Source: Pseudomonadota bacterium (GTDB taxonomy: Bacteria; Myxococcota_A; UBA796; GCA-2862545). Taken from it: a stretch of DNA of 41,724 nucleotides. The translations under genes and the position numbers were made by a program. The number at the start of each line of letters is the position of its first letter. Position 1 is the stretch's first letter. Below the pieces are notes generated by a model. The model was not told the DNA's origin and did no database searches. It saw nothing but the letters and a program-made list of their open reading frames with translations. Shown here piece after piece: positions 18,757 through 28,306 of this stretch. The stretch is taken from NCBI GenBank assembly GCA_005797785.1, contig SYKL01000055.1, positions 1-41,724 of the forward strand, read 5' to 3'.

Positions 18757-19473
18757 ATGGGCTTTTTCGATCGGATCGCCAATATCTGGAAGGGTTTTTT
18801 GAGCCTTTGGGTTTCCGATATGGAAAACCGAAACCCAGAAGCGGTGTATGAAGCGGCGATCAATGAAAGGGTGAAAAAACACCTCGAATTGAAGAAGGCC
18901 GTTTCGGGCATCGTGTACCTCCGAAACAAGATCTCCAGCGAGCTCGAAGAAAAGGAAAAAGAGCTCCGAGACGTCATGAATCAGCTGCCCATCGCCGTGG
19001 AAGACGGTGAAGACGAAGTGGCGCTCATTCTGATTCAGAAAAAAGACGAGCTCAGCAAAGCCATTGAGTCGCTTTCCGGCGAGCTTACGAAGATCTCCGC
19101 CCAAGCAGAAGAAGCGAAGTCGGGCCTTGTCCAATTCCAGGGCGAAATCGAAAAGCTCAAGCGAGAAAAAGACGAGATGCTGGCCAAGAAGAGCAATGCT
19201 CAAGCCCGCATTCAAATCCAAGACACGCTCAATGGGTTGTCGACCGACGCCGACATCAAAGCCCTCGACAACGTTCGCGAGCACATCGACAAATTGCAGG
19301 CGGAAGCCGACATCGGCGCAGAAATCAAGGGCAATTCCTTGGACGACAAGCTTGCAAAGATCCGCGAAAAAGCCGCAAACAGCACCGCACGCAATCAGCT
19401 GGAAGAGATGAAGCGCCAAGCTGCCTCTAAGAAAGCCGCTTCTGAAGGTGCTTCCGTCAAGAAGACCATCTGA
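18757..19473 (+). CDS. PspA/IM30 (ESCRT-III-like) family protein
   Basis: MGFFDRIANIWKGFLSLWVSDMENRNPEAVYEAAINERVKKHLELKKAV; long coiled-coil. Confidence 0.82.
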   Translation: MGFFDRIANIWKGFLSLWVSDMENRNPEAVYEAAINERVKKHLELKKAVSGIVYLRNKISSELEEKEKELRDVMNQLPIAVEDGEDEVALILIQKKDELSKAIESLSGELTKISAQAEEAKSGLVQFQGEIEKLKREKDEMLAKKSNAQARIQIQDTLNGLSTDADIKALDNVREHIDKLQAEADIGAEIKGNSLDDKLAKIREKAANSTARNQLEEMKRQAASKKAASEGASVKKTI

Positions 19474-19474
19474 G

Positions 19475-19813
19475 ATGGAGCTCCCTTCGCGGGATCCATC
19501 GGCAGAAGATGCCTTCGTGGCAGGGCTGACCGATGCAAGCGAAGAAGTCGTCCAAGAAGCCGTGGAGTTGGCGCTTGAGGCCCAGCGTCCAAAGCTGGCC
19601 GCGCGACTGGTGTTGCTCCTCGATCGCCCAGAGTTGACAGGCGCCGCTGAGAAGGCGATGCGCGCCGCGCGATGGCTACTGCTTGAAAACGCCGTTCCAG
19701 ATGACGCTCCCGCTCCTTTGGTGTATTGGCGCAGGTGGCAGCGCCGCCCGCTGAGTCGTTACCGTCGCACAGTCATGGCGTCTGACCAGGGTTTTTCACC
19801 GCGCCGGCGATAG
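19475..19813 (+). CDS. Small hypothetical protein
   Basis: ATG two nt after the pspA-like stop; Ala/Leu-rich helical sequence. Confidence 0.5.
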   Translation: MELPSRDPSAEDAFVAGLTDASEEVVQEAVELALEAQRPKLAARLVLLLDRPELTGAAEKAMRAARWLLLENAVPDDAPAPLVYWRRWQRRPLSRYRRTVMASDQGFSPRRR

Positions 19814-19823
19814 CCCTAGAAAC

Positions 19824-19835
19824 GGTGGATCCACC
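19824..19835. repeat. 12-bp palindrome GGTGGATCCACC, identical to the core of the palindrome at 4725-4748
   Basis: Direct reading. Confidence 0.9.
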
Positions 19836-19892
19836 TGGGCGCTCTGCAGAGGACGCAATAAGAAAGCGGCCTTGGGGCAGGGAGCACAGAAA

Positions 19893-22800
19893 ATGATCGG
19901 CCATTGGTGGGCATGGGCCAATGCGTCGGCACGGCGAAAGCGTCATCTTCAGTGGCTGGTGCTGCTGATGGTGGTCTCTGTCGCGGTGCAGGCCGTACTT
20001 TGGACGTGGTATATTGAGGACGCCGCGATCAGTTTCGCTTACGCCCGCAATCTCGCCACCGGCGAGGGGTTGGTGCCGTACCCCGCGGGCGAAAGGGTCG
20101 AAGGATATAGCAATCCCACCTGGGTATTTCTGCTCGCCGTCGGTGAATTGCTCGGGATCGACAGTTTCTCGGGCGCGAAGATTCTCGGGGCACTCTTCGG
20201 GGCGTTAACCCTCCCGTTTGCCTACCTCCTGGCCAGCGAGCTTCGCCCCGACGAAGACGACGATGTCCCGGTCTACGCCGCGGTTTTCCTTGCCGGATGC
20301 TCGCAATTCACGATTTGGAACACCTCCGGCCTCGAAAACAGCCTGTTCAATTTCCTGCTGGCGGTCGGACTTTGGCGCACCATCGCCGAGCTAAAACCTG
20401 GACGTTGGCCAATCGGACCCTTTGCCTACTTCCTGTTAGCGATCACGCGTCCCGAAGGGATCATGTACGGGGCCGCCGCCGGATTTTGGGCGATGGCCTT
20501 CAGCCTTGGACTCGGGCAGGGCCTGTGGCCAACCCTCCGGTGGTTGGGTACCTTCTTCGCTCCGTGGACCATTTATCAAGTTTGGCACTACAATTATTTC
20601 GCTTGGCCCTTGCCCAACACCTATTACGCCAAGACCGAAGACTCGGACTTCGCTCCGTACGGTTGGGACAAGGCAGGATGGAAGTACATTCGGAACTGGG
20701 CCAAGGACGTTGGTCAAGGTCCTTTACTACCTCTGTGGATGGTGGGGATCACCGGTTTTTCGAACGCCCGCCAACGGTACTTGGCTTTATTTGCCTCCGC
20801 GGTCGTTCTCGCCATCGCCGCCCCGGGTTCGGATGCCTTCGCCGCAGTGGTCCAATTCGTCAGCTTTGACAGCCTGACGGCGGCCATGGTTCTGCCCTAT
20901 TTTCTTGGCGCCATGGTCGCGCTCGGACTCGTGAGTCTGTTCGGATTCCTGACCCATCAGCGTGGCGACGTACCTTTTGCGGCAGCTGGCGTTGGCGGTG
21001 TGCTCGCATTGGTTTTGGTGGCTGCGATGTACGGCTTCGGCTGGTCGTTCTACCTCTCGTTGATCGCCGATTCCAGCACCGCCCAAACGTTGCTGGATCT
21101 CGCCGAGCTCCGCAATAAAATTGCGATATTCGCGGCCGCTGCGCTCGTGGTGACTGGCGGCATCGTGTTCGGTAAAGAGCGAGACACGCTACGTTTCGCC
21201 TTGGGGGGCGCCGTCGCCACCGTCGCGATCGTAGGTGCCGTGTATTACCTCCAGTGGTCCAGCATCGGCTTTGATCCGTTTGATTTGCAGTCCGTTGCTC
21301 CAGCAAAATTCCGTGTGGCAGCGATCGCACTCTTCGTTCTCGCTCTCCCGCGTTTGGTCCCGGCCCGGCCAGGTTGGCGTGTGATCGTCCTTTGTTGCGA
21401 CACCATCGCGCTCGCGCTGTTCTTTGCGCTGTGGTCCGGCGGAGATTGGATGAAGGGATTCCGCTGGATGGCGGCCCTTACTGTTCCGGCCTCGGTGCTG
21501 TTTGCTTCAACAGTTGGAGAACTGGGCTCCCTCTACCAGTCCATTCTCGGCAGAAACTCGGCACTGAGCAGGATCGCTTGGTACGTTGGCCTGCCCGCAG
21601 CAGCCGCTGTTGCGAGCGCGGTGTTTTATTACGGCTCGGTAAACATCATTCAACCCGCCCTTCCCACCGAAAGCGCCGGCGCCCTTATCTCTGCCCTGTG
21701 GGTGGTCGTCGGGCTGGCATCGACGGGCGCGATGGTGTTTGCGTTGTGGCGGGCGCCAAGCCTATTACGGGGCCAACGACCCGATCGTTGGGGTTGGCCT
21801 GCCACTTTTGCCGGTGCCGTTTGCGCGATCCTGTTCCTCGCCCCCCACATCAACCACCTCAACGTCATCGCCAACAAGCCAGAAACCAGCCCAAAATCCG
21901 TCAAACGGCGCGTCGACTACATCAATGCCGCTGCAGCACGTCTTCACGTCGACACCCCGATCGTCAACATCGATGTCGACCAAGGAGCTCACCTTTGGTG
22001 GTCCGGGCATCAAATGCTCGACATCGCCGGACTGGTCGACATGTCGATGGCACACCAGAAGTACAAACCGGAATTCATCCGCGAGTACATCTTCGCCGAG
22101 CGCAAGCCGCAATTTGCCCACGTTCACGGTGGGTGGGCGAACAAATCGAAGATCAACAAGCAGCCCGAGTGGAAGCGCGACTATTTTGAAATTCCCGGCT
22201 ACCCCACAGGCAAATCCCTTCACGTTGGAAACCACGTTCGACGTGACCTTTTCATAAAAACCGAATGGCCGGACGTTCCCGAACGTCACATTCAGTTTGA
22301 GGGCGGCACCGAGCTCGTCGGGTACTACACCGCAGCATCCGAAGTCGGAACTTCGGACTCGCTTTACCTCGAGGTCGCCCTTCGGATCCCGGAAGCCACC
22401 AAGAAGGGCGAAGGATTTCGGATGATGGCGTTCCTCGCCAACGATGCAGGCGACATCCAAATCTGGGATTTGCCCCCCGGCTATGACTGGTACACCACCG
22501 ATCTGTGGAAGAAGGACGAGATCGTCTGGGGCCGGTTCTCGCTGCCCGTCAACCTCAAAGAAGGAAGCTACGACTTAGGATTTGTCGTTTTCGACCTCGA
22601 CGGAAAAGTCCTGTCCGCCTTGTCCTCCGGCGGGCCCGGTCCCACCTTATCCCCAGCGGCCCCACGCTTTTTACCCGGCGAGGTGTTGTTCCCGGGCGCG
22701 ATGCGCGTGCTCTCCGCCAAAGACGCCGAAACCGCCGCCGACGCCGCACACGCCAGTGCCATCACAAAGGCCAAAGCTGGCGATTGCGCTGGCGCAGAGT

Positions 22801-23315
22801 CCAGCTGGGATGAGGCCCGACGTCGGATGACCAAGCAAGACAAATGGCTCCAAGCGCACAAAGGGACCGCCATGAACGCGCTCGCCGCTTGTCTCGCTGC
22901 CGAGGCCTCCAAATCAAGCGATCAAGCGGAACAGGTCGCACTGATTTCAAAAGCGCGCCGGTTTAGCCACTTGGAACCCACCCTCCTCGCGGTTGCCGCA
23001 CCCCTCGCGGAAGGAGCGTACCTCCGCGGCAAGGAAGCGTACGATCAGCAGCGCTGGGAAGATGCATACCGAGAATTGGCCGCTGCCGTTGCTTTTGAGC
23101 CCTGGCGCGCCTGGGCAAAGCGCTACATGGAGGAGGCGCGCGCGCATCGGCTTGGGATCGATCCCGACTCTTTGGCGAAGAAAAAAGCAGACGCCGACGC
23201 CAAAAAGAAGCGCCCACCCGTTCAGCGAACCTTGCCGCGCGCGAAGGCGCCGGGCGAAGAGGAGGCTCCTGAGCCGGAAGAAGCCGTTCCCGGACCTGAG
23301 GCGGACGAGGAATGA
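19893..23315 (+). CDS. Large GT-C-fold-like membrane protein (arabinofuranosyl/mannosyltransferase-like) with C-terminal helical repeat region
   Basis: YIEDAAISFAYARNLATGEGLV...GERVEGYSNPTW is a GT-C/AftB-like N-terminal signature; many TM helices; SGGDWMKGFRWMAAL; acidic Pro-rich tail. Confidence 0.72.
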   Translation: MIGHWWAWANASARRKRHLQWLVLLMVVSVAVQAVLWTWYIEDAAISFAYARNLATGEGLVPYPAGERVEGYSNPTWVFLLAVGELLGIDSFSGAKILGALFGALTLPFAYLLASELRPDEDDDVPVYAAVFLAGCSQFTIWNTSGLENSLFNFLLAVGLWRTIAELKPGRWPIGPFAYFLLAITRPEGIMYGAAAGFWAMAFSLGLGQGLWPTLRWLGTFFAPWTIYQVWHYNYFAWPLPNTYYAKTEDSDFAPYGWDKAGWKYIRNWAKDVGQGPLLPLWMVGITGFSNARQRYLALFASAVVLAIAAPGSDAFAAVVQFVSFDSLTAAMVLPYFLGAMVALGLVSLFGFLTHQRGDVPFAAAGVGGVLALVLVAAMYGFGWSFYLSLIADSSTAQTLLDLAELRNKIAIFAAAALVVTGGIVFGKERDTLRFALGGAVATVAIVGAVYYLQWSSIGFDPFDLQSVAPAKFRVAAIALFVLALPRLVPARPGWRVIVLCCDTIALALFFALWSGGDWMKGFRWMAALTVPASVLFASTVGELGSLYQSILGRNSALSRIAWYVGLPAAAAVASAVFYYGSVNIIQPALPTESAGALISALWVVVGLASTGAMVFALWRAPSLLRGQRPDRWGWPATFAGAVCAILFLAPHINHLNVIANKPETSPKSVKRRVDYINAAAARLHVDTPIVNIDVDQGAHLWWSGHQMLDIAGLVDMSMAHQKYKPEFIREYIFAERKPQFAHVHGGWANKSKINKQPEWKRDYFEIPGYPTGKSLHVGNHVRRDLFIKTEWPDVPERHIQFEGGTELVGYYTAASEVGTSDSLYLEVALRIPEATKKGEGFRMMAFLANDAGDIQIWDLPPGYDWYTTDLWKKDEIVWGRFSLPVNLKEGSYDLGFVVFDLDGKVLSALSSGGPGPTLSPAAPRFLPGEVLFPGAMRVLSAKDAETAADAAHASAITKAKAGDCAGAESSWDEARRRMTKQDKWLQAHKGTAMNALAACLAAEASKSSDQAEQVALISKARRFSHLEPTLLAVAAPLAEGAYLRGKEAYDQQRWEDAYRELAAAVAFEPWRAWAKRYMEEARAHRLGIDPDSLAKKKADADAKKKRPPVQRTLPRAKAPGEEEAPEPEEAVPGPEADEE

Positions 23316-25867
23316 CCTCCGCTTGGAAGGCGCGCGCACAGCGCGCCTTTGACGGACTCGACGATCGCGGACGGGCTAACGTCACCGGACTCGCGCTCGG
23401 AAGTGCACTTTACTTAGTGCATTTTGCCATATTCTCGTGGTGGTACATCGAAGACGCTGCGATCAGTTTTGCGTACGCGCGAAACATCGCCGATGGCGAA
23501 GGTTTTGTGGCGATGCCTGGCGCCGAATGGGTCGAAGGCTTCTCCAATCCCACCTGGACGCTCGCACTCGCTGGACTCGACTTCTTCGGTATTACGCCCT
23601 GGATCGCCGCAAAAATGCTCGGGGCCCTGTGCGGCTTAGCGACACTTCCGCTGGCCGTACGCTGGTTTCACGACATTCGTCCAGACGCGACTCCCAAAGA
23701 AACGGCCCTCGTTCCGTTGATCTTGGCGACCTCGCTGCAGTTCGTTCTTTGGAACGGTTCCGGCCTTGAAAATAGCTTCTTTGTTCTTTCGTTAACCGCC
23801 AGCGTGGTGGGACTGTGGGATCCTCGCCGGGTTTGGGTCTCCGGCCTCGCTGCGTCAGTCTTGGCGATCACCCGCCCGGAAGCGCCTTTGTACGTCGCCA
23901 TCATCGGGTTCACCGGGATGTGGTACCACCGACGAACGCTGATTCGCTGGGCGCTGCCATGGTTCATTGCACTCCTGGTGCCCTTTCTCGCCTGGCATGC
24001 CTGGCGATATCATGCTTTTGCTTGGCCTTTTCCAAACACCTACTATGCAAAACTTGCCGACGCTGAGAAGTTTGCACCGTTGGACTGGCAGAAAAAAGGT
24101 TGGAAGTACATTCGAAACTACGCTTTCTATTCCGGACATGGATTTCTGCTTCCGCTGTATGTCGCGGGGGCGGTTGGATTTCGGCGACCGACCCTTATTT
24201 ATGGAGCTATCGCCCTCGGCGGTTTGGCGACCGCGGCGCTTCTAGGCGTGGCACTGCCCGCAAATGGGCAAGCCAGCGCGATTTTGGCGACGCTTGCGCT
24301 CCTCGGAATCACTCTCGCGGCGCTCTACGAAAACCAGGGACCGCGATCACTGGCTTGGCTCCTCATGTTGACCGCAGGTTTCTTTGCCCTGTACTCCGGC
24401 GGAGACTGGATGAAGGGATACCGCTGGTTCTCGTTTGCTGCGGTTCCAGGCGCCGTGCTTCTGGCCGTGGGCATTGCCGAAATCACCCCCGTGTTTCAAC
24501 GCTGGCCGCGCATTCCACCGTTGATCGCGGGTGCACCCGTGGTTTTGGGTGTGATGAGCACCATCGGGTTCGTGAGCGCCCCCGAAACGATGCCGTACGA
24601 CGTGTACCGACGTGTGTTGTACATGGAGGGAGTAAAAGAACGTTTACACCTCGACCATGCCGCACTTCTCGACGTTGACATGGGCGCACACCTGTGGTGG
24701 TCGGACTTCGAAATTGTCGATCTGGCCGGCCTTGTCGACGTACCCATCGGTCACCACAAATGGCAGCACACTTTTATGCGTGAATATGCCTACCAAGAGC
24801 GAAATACCGAGTTCGCCCACGTTCACGGAAGCGCCCCGCGCAATTCGCTCAACAAATTGCCAGAATGGAAGCGGTACATCGAGATTTCGGCGTATCCGAT
24901 TTCACCAACGACTCTGCACGTCGGAAACCACATTCGAAAGGACCTGATCGTCCATCCCTGGACGGGTCCCACCGACAAGACGGCCCGCTTCCAAGGGAAT
25001 GTCGACCTGTTGGGATTGAACGTTCCAGCTGGCACGGCACCTGGCGAAGAATTGTATTTGGAGCTTGCGCTGCAGCGTCCCAACAAAGGGAAGGATTTTA
25101 GGGTTTGGGTGTTCCTCTCGAACGGAAAGGGCATGTCCGTTCACGAGCTCCCCCCGGCATACGATTGGGTTCTCCCGTCCAAATGGAAGGCGGACGAAAC
25201 CTGGGTTGGGAAGTACAGCCTTCCGATCCCTGCCGATTTTATCCCTGGTTCCTACGACCTTGGCATCGTCGTCGTCGGAACCGGCGCCCGAAGTGAGGTT
25301 TGGGCGGCCGTGGAGAGCTCTGGGACATCGGAGTATCCAGCGTTGATCCCAGGCGAAGTACGGTGGCCCGGCGCCGTCGAAGTTCAATCCCCTTCGGCGG
25401 CCGAACAAACAGCCGATCGCGAATTGGACGCCGCGCTTCAGAGTGCGTCCTCCGGCGACTGCCCGAGTGCCGAAGCTCGATGGGCAATTTCCCGCCGATG
25501 GCTGGGGCGCCACCACGCTTGGCAAACCTCGGCCCGCCAGCGCATCGACGACGCCCTTGCCGCTTGCTGGGCGTTGGATGCGGAGAACTCCGAAGATGTG
25601 GAGTCCATACGCAAGGCTCGCCGATACAACCACCAAAATCCCGAAACGTTGCGTGTCAGCGAACTGCTCGCGAACCGATGGGAAGCCGCAGGAAACGCCG
25701 CAACCACCGAAGATGCCCGATACACCGCATGGTCAAAAGCGTTGATCGCTGACCCTTCCCGCGCCTGGGTCCGCAAGCAGGCAGAACAAAGCCGCGATAT
25801 TCGGCTGGGGCTCTCGGCACAGAATCCAACCGAGGCCATCCCCGCTGGGGGAGGAGGTCCGGATTGA
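23312..25867 (+). CDS. Paralogous GT-C-fold-like membrane protein
   Basis: YIEDAAISFAYARNIADGEGFV...EWVEGFSNPTW; YSGGDWMKGYRWFSF; same C-terminal region order; ATGA start/stop overlap with the upstream gene. Confidence 0.75.
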   Translation: MTSAWKARAQRAFDGLDDRGRANVTGLALGSALYLVHFAIFSWWYIEDAAISFAYARNIADGEGFVAMPGAEWVEGFSNPTWTLALAGLDFFGITPWIAAKMLGALCGLATLPLAVRWFHDIRPDATPKETALVPLILATSLQFVLWNGSGLENSFFVLSLTASVVGLWDPRRVWVSGLAASVLAITRPEAPLYVAIIGFTGMWYHRRTLIRWALPWFIALLVPFLAWHAWRYHAFAWPFPNTYYAKLADAEKFAPLDWQKKGWKYIRNYAFYSGHGFLLPLYVAGAVGFRRPTLIYGAIALGGLATAALLGVALPANGQASAILATLALLGITLAALYENQGPRSLAWLLMLTAGFFALYSGGDWMKGYRWFSFAAVPGAVLLAVGIAEITPVFQRWPRIPPLIAGAPVVLGVMSTIGFVSAPETMPYDVYRRVLYMEGVKERLHLDHAALLDVDMGAHLWWSDFEIVDLAGLVDVPIGHHKWQHTFMREYAYQERNTEFAHVHGSAPRNSLNKLPEWKRYIEISAYPISPTTLHVGNHIRKDLIVHPWTGPTDKTARFQGNVDLLGLNVPAGTAPGEELYLELALQRPNKGKDFRVWVFLSNGKGMSVHELPPAYDWVLPSKWKADETWVGKYSLPIPADFIPGSYDLGIVVVGTGARSEVWAAVESSGTSEYPALIPGEVRWPGAVEVQSPSAAEQTADRELDAALQSASSGDCPSAEARWAISRRWLGRHHAWQTSARQRIDDALAACWALDAENSEDVESIRKARRYNHQNPETLRVSELLANRWEAAGNAATTEDARYTAWSKALIADPSRAWVRKQAEQSRDIRLGLSAQNPTEAIPAGGGGPD

Positions 25868-27252
25868 AACGCGCCCGTTCGCTCGCAATCGTTGCGGCTT
25901 TTTTCGCCGTTTCCGCTCTGGCCACTCCGTCCGATCCCCGAGGTTGGTCGCCGGGAACGCCAGCGGCGAACAGCGCACGCGTGTTGGAGCCGCTCGCTCA
26001 GGAAGTAACACTTGAGTTTCCAAGCCGCTTTCAGAAGTTGATCACCGGGCCCACGGTGATCGTCTACTTCTCGCCGACCTGCCCGCATTGCCAAGCGGTG
26101 GCGCCCGAAATCAACGCATTGTCCAAACGTCTGGGCGAGAGCGCCACCGTCATCGGCGTGTCCACCGGCGGACAGTCGGCGGTCGCCATGAAAGAGTTCG
26201 TCTCGGAATACCGAGTTCCTTACAAGGTGATCCACGACACCGATGGAGAGATCGCTGCGACTCTCGGCGTCGACTCCACTCCTTCGGTCATGCTGGTGGT
26301 TCCCGACGGCGAAAAAGTCAAGGTAGCTGACTATTGGTACCCCTATCGCCACGGTTTTGACACGCTTGTAGAAATGCGCGCCCTGGAAAACCCCTGGGAG
26401 GCCTTTCGCCCGGGCGAGTTTCACGGGGATGGAGCCTGCGCCACCTGTCATCTTAGCGAAGCTTCTTCCGCACTTCTCACCCACCACTCCATCGCTTGGG
26501 CCACCCTGGTCGAGAAAGAAGAAGATCAAAACCCCGCTTGCACCAATTGCCATGTCACCGGCGCGGGTCAGCCGACCGGTTGGGATGGATCGGAGGGGTC
26601 GCACCTGGTGAATGTCGGCTGCGAAGCTTGCCATGGACCCGGCGGCCCGCACGATGGCGCCCGCCTCGACCCCCGCACGACCTGCAGCGGGTGTCACGAT
26701 GAAAAGCACAGTATCGCGTTCTCAGTGGAAAAGGGGCTCCCCAAAATCGACCACTACCGCGCGGATGCCATGGACGACAACGCCTTTTTTGAGGAGCGCC
26801 GCAAGCTCGCCAACGGAGAAGTGCCAAGGGATTTGCTCGCCTTTTCCGAGGGAACCAATGTCGGATCCGCCGCCTGCGTAGGTTGCCATTCCGAAGAGCA
26901 CGGCGCCTGGGAAGCTTCTCCCCACGCCAAAGCCATGGCGCGGCTCGACGCCACCCAAAGCCAAGATCCCACCTGCGTTCGTTGCCACGCCACCGCGGAG
27001 CGATCAGGTCCACCCCCCGCCACGGTTGCCGAATTTCATACCTCGGAAAGCGTAGGTTGCGAGTCCTGCCACGGACCCGGCGAAGCGCACGTGAAGGCCG
27101 GCGGCGGCAAAGGCAACATCGAAGGACTCGGCGAAGATTGCCCCGTTTGCGTACTAGAAGCGGTGTGCACCTCCTGCCACACGCCGCAGTGGGACCCGAA
27201 TTGGGAGCTTGAACCCATGCTTGAAAAGATCAAGCACGGAAAGAAACCCTAG
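25864..27252 (+). CDS. Secreted thioredoxin-like/multiheme cytochrome c fusion (8 CxxCH motifs)
   Basis: Signal peptide; VIVYFSPTCPHCQAVAPEINAL thioredoxin-like CPHC; CATCH, CTNCH, CEACH, CSGCH, CVGCH, CVRCH, CESCH, CTSCH; TTG start overlaps the upstream stop. Confidence 0.88.
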   Translation: MKRARSLAIVAAFFAVSALATPSDPRGWSPGTPAANSARVLEPLAQEVTLEFPSRFQKLITGPTVIVYFSPTCPHCQAVAPEINALSKRLGESATVIGVSTGGQSAVAMKEFVSEYRVPYKVIHDTDGEIAATLGVDSTPSVMLVVPDGEKVKVADYWYPYRHGFDTLVEMRALENPWEAFRPGEFHGDGACATCHLSEASSALLTHHSIAWATLVEKEEDQNPACTNCHVTGAGQPTGWDGSEGSHLVNVGCEACHGPGGPHDGARLDPRTTCSGCHDEKHSIAFSVEKGLPKIDHYRADAMDDNAFFEERRKLANGEVPRDLLAFSEGTNVGSAACVGCHSEEHGAWEASPHAKAMARLDATQSQDPTCVRCHATAERSGPPPATVAEFHTSESVGCESCHGPGEAHVKAGGGKGNIEGLGEDCPVCVLEAVCTSCHTPQWDPNWELEPMLEKIKHGKKP

Positions 27253-28298
27253 GGCAGGGCATCCGCCGATGGTAAATCGCTTGTCGATTTTTCTGGCAAC
27301 TGCCTCTTCAAAAACTCCGCCACCAACGGGAAGACTTCGCTGGAAGCGGTGCGGCCGACCACCGGATCGATGTGTCCATAGTCGTACGAAAAGCCATTCG
27401 CTCTGCTCAATTTCACGTATTCACAGTTCGTAAATACCGAGCACGCATAGGCGACGTTCGGCTCCGCAGCGACGCGATCCTTCTCTGCGCCGATCACCAA
27501 GATGGGAACATCGGAGGGAGCAATCCATGCGTCGCCGTTTTCCTCAACAACTTCACCGGCTTTCAGCCACTGCACCACCTGTTGCGCCGTGGGTTTGGTT
27601 AGGTCAATCAGGGAGGTGCGGGCCATGCCCTTCACCATCGGTCCGTCCATGTTTTCCAGATTCGCCAACTGCGTAAACACAGGGTTTGTCTTTCCTAATG
27701 GCGCCACCATCTTCGCCATGGCCTGAGCGTGGAATCGGCCGCGCCCTCCCACGGCCCAACCCGAGCCCCGAATCATCTTGTGCAAACCGCCTAAATGCTG
27801 AAGGGTCGCTGGCGAGCAGATCGCGACTCCGGCCGTGATCTTTTCGGGATAGTCGCGCATGGCTGTATAAAGGAGCATTCCTCCCATGGAATGCCCCACC
27901 CAATATAGCTGCTTCTCGCCGGTCGCCGCTAAGACGGTGTCGACGATCGCCGGCATGTCGTCCTTGGCATGATCATCGAAGTTAAACCCTCCCAAAGCGC
28001 CTTTGGACGGAGGATAGCTGCCCGGATCCCCCCTCAACTCCGGCACCCATACATCCCAGCCCCGCTCCTGAAGATACCAGGCCAACGAGACTTCTTCGCG
28101 GTAGTCGAAATTGTAGTGGTTGGCACCCATGCCATGCACCAACAGAACCGGCGGCCCATCACCTGGATAATGACGGATCTCCGCCGCCCATTCGTCTTGG
28201 GTCTCGTAACGAACGATCTCTGCGGGCACCATTGTTGGCGGCAATGCGTGCGCACACGCATTCAACGCCAGGAATCCCACCAGCCATCCTTTGTTCAT
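27249..28298 (-). CDS. Alpha/beta hydrolase, probable lipoprotein
   Basis: MNKGWLVGFLALNACAH lipobox; VLLVHGMGANHYNF; WVGHSMGGMLLY nucleophile elbow. Confidence 0.87.
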   Translation of the reverse strand: MNKGWLVGFLALNACAHALPPTMVPAEIVRYETQDEWAAEIRHYPGDGPPVLLVHGMGANHYNFDYREEVSLAWYLQERGWDVWVPELRGDPGSYPPSKGALGGFNFDDHAKDDMPAIVDTVLAATGEKQLYWVGHSMGGMLLYTAMRDYPEKITAGVAICSPATLQHLGGLHKMIRGSGWAVGGRGRFHAQAMAKMVAPLGKTNPVFTQLANLENMDGPMVKGMARTSLIDLTKPTAQQVVQWLKAGEVVEENGDAWIAPSDVPILVIGAEKDRVAAEPNVAYACSVFTNCEYVKLSRANGFSYDYGHIDPVVGRTASSEVFPLVAEFLKRQLPEKSTSDLPSADALP

Positions 28299-28306
28299 CC
28301 GACCTC

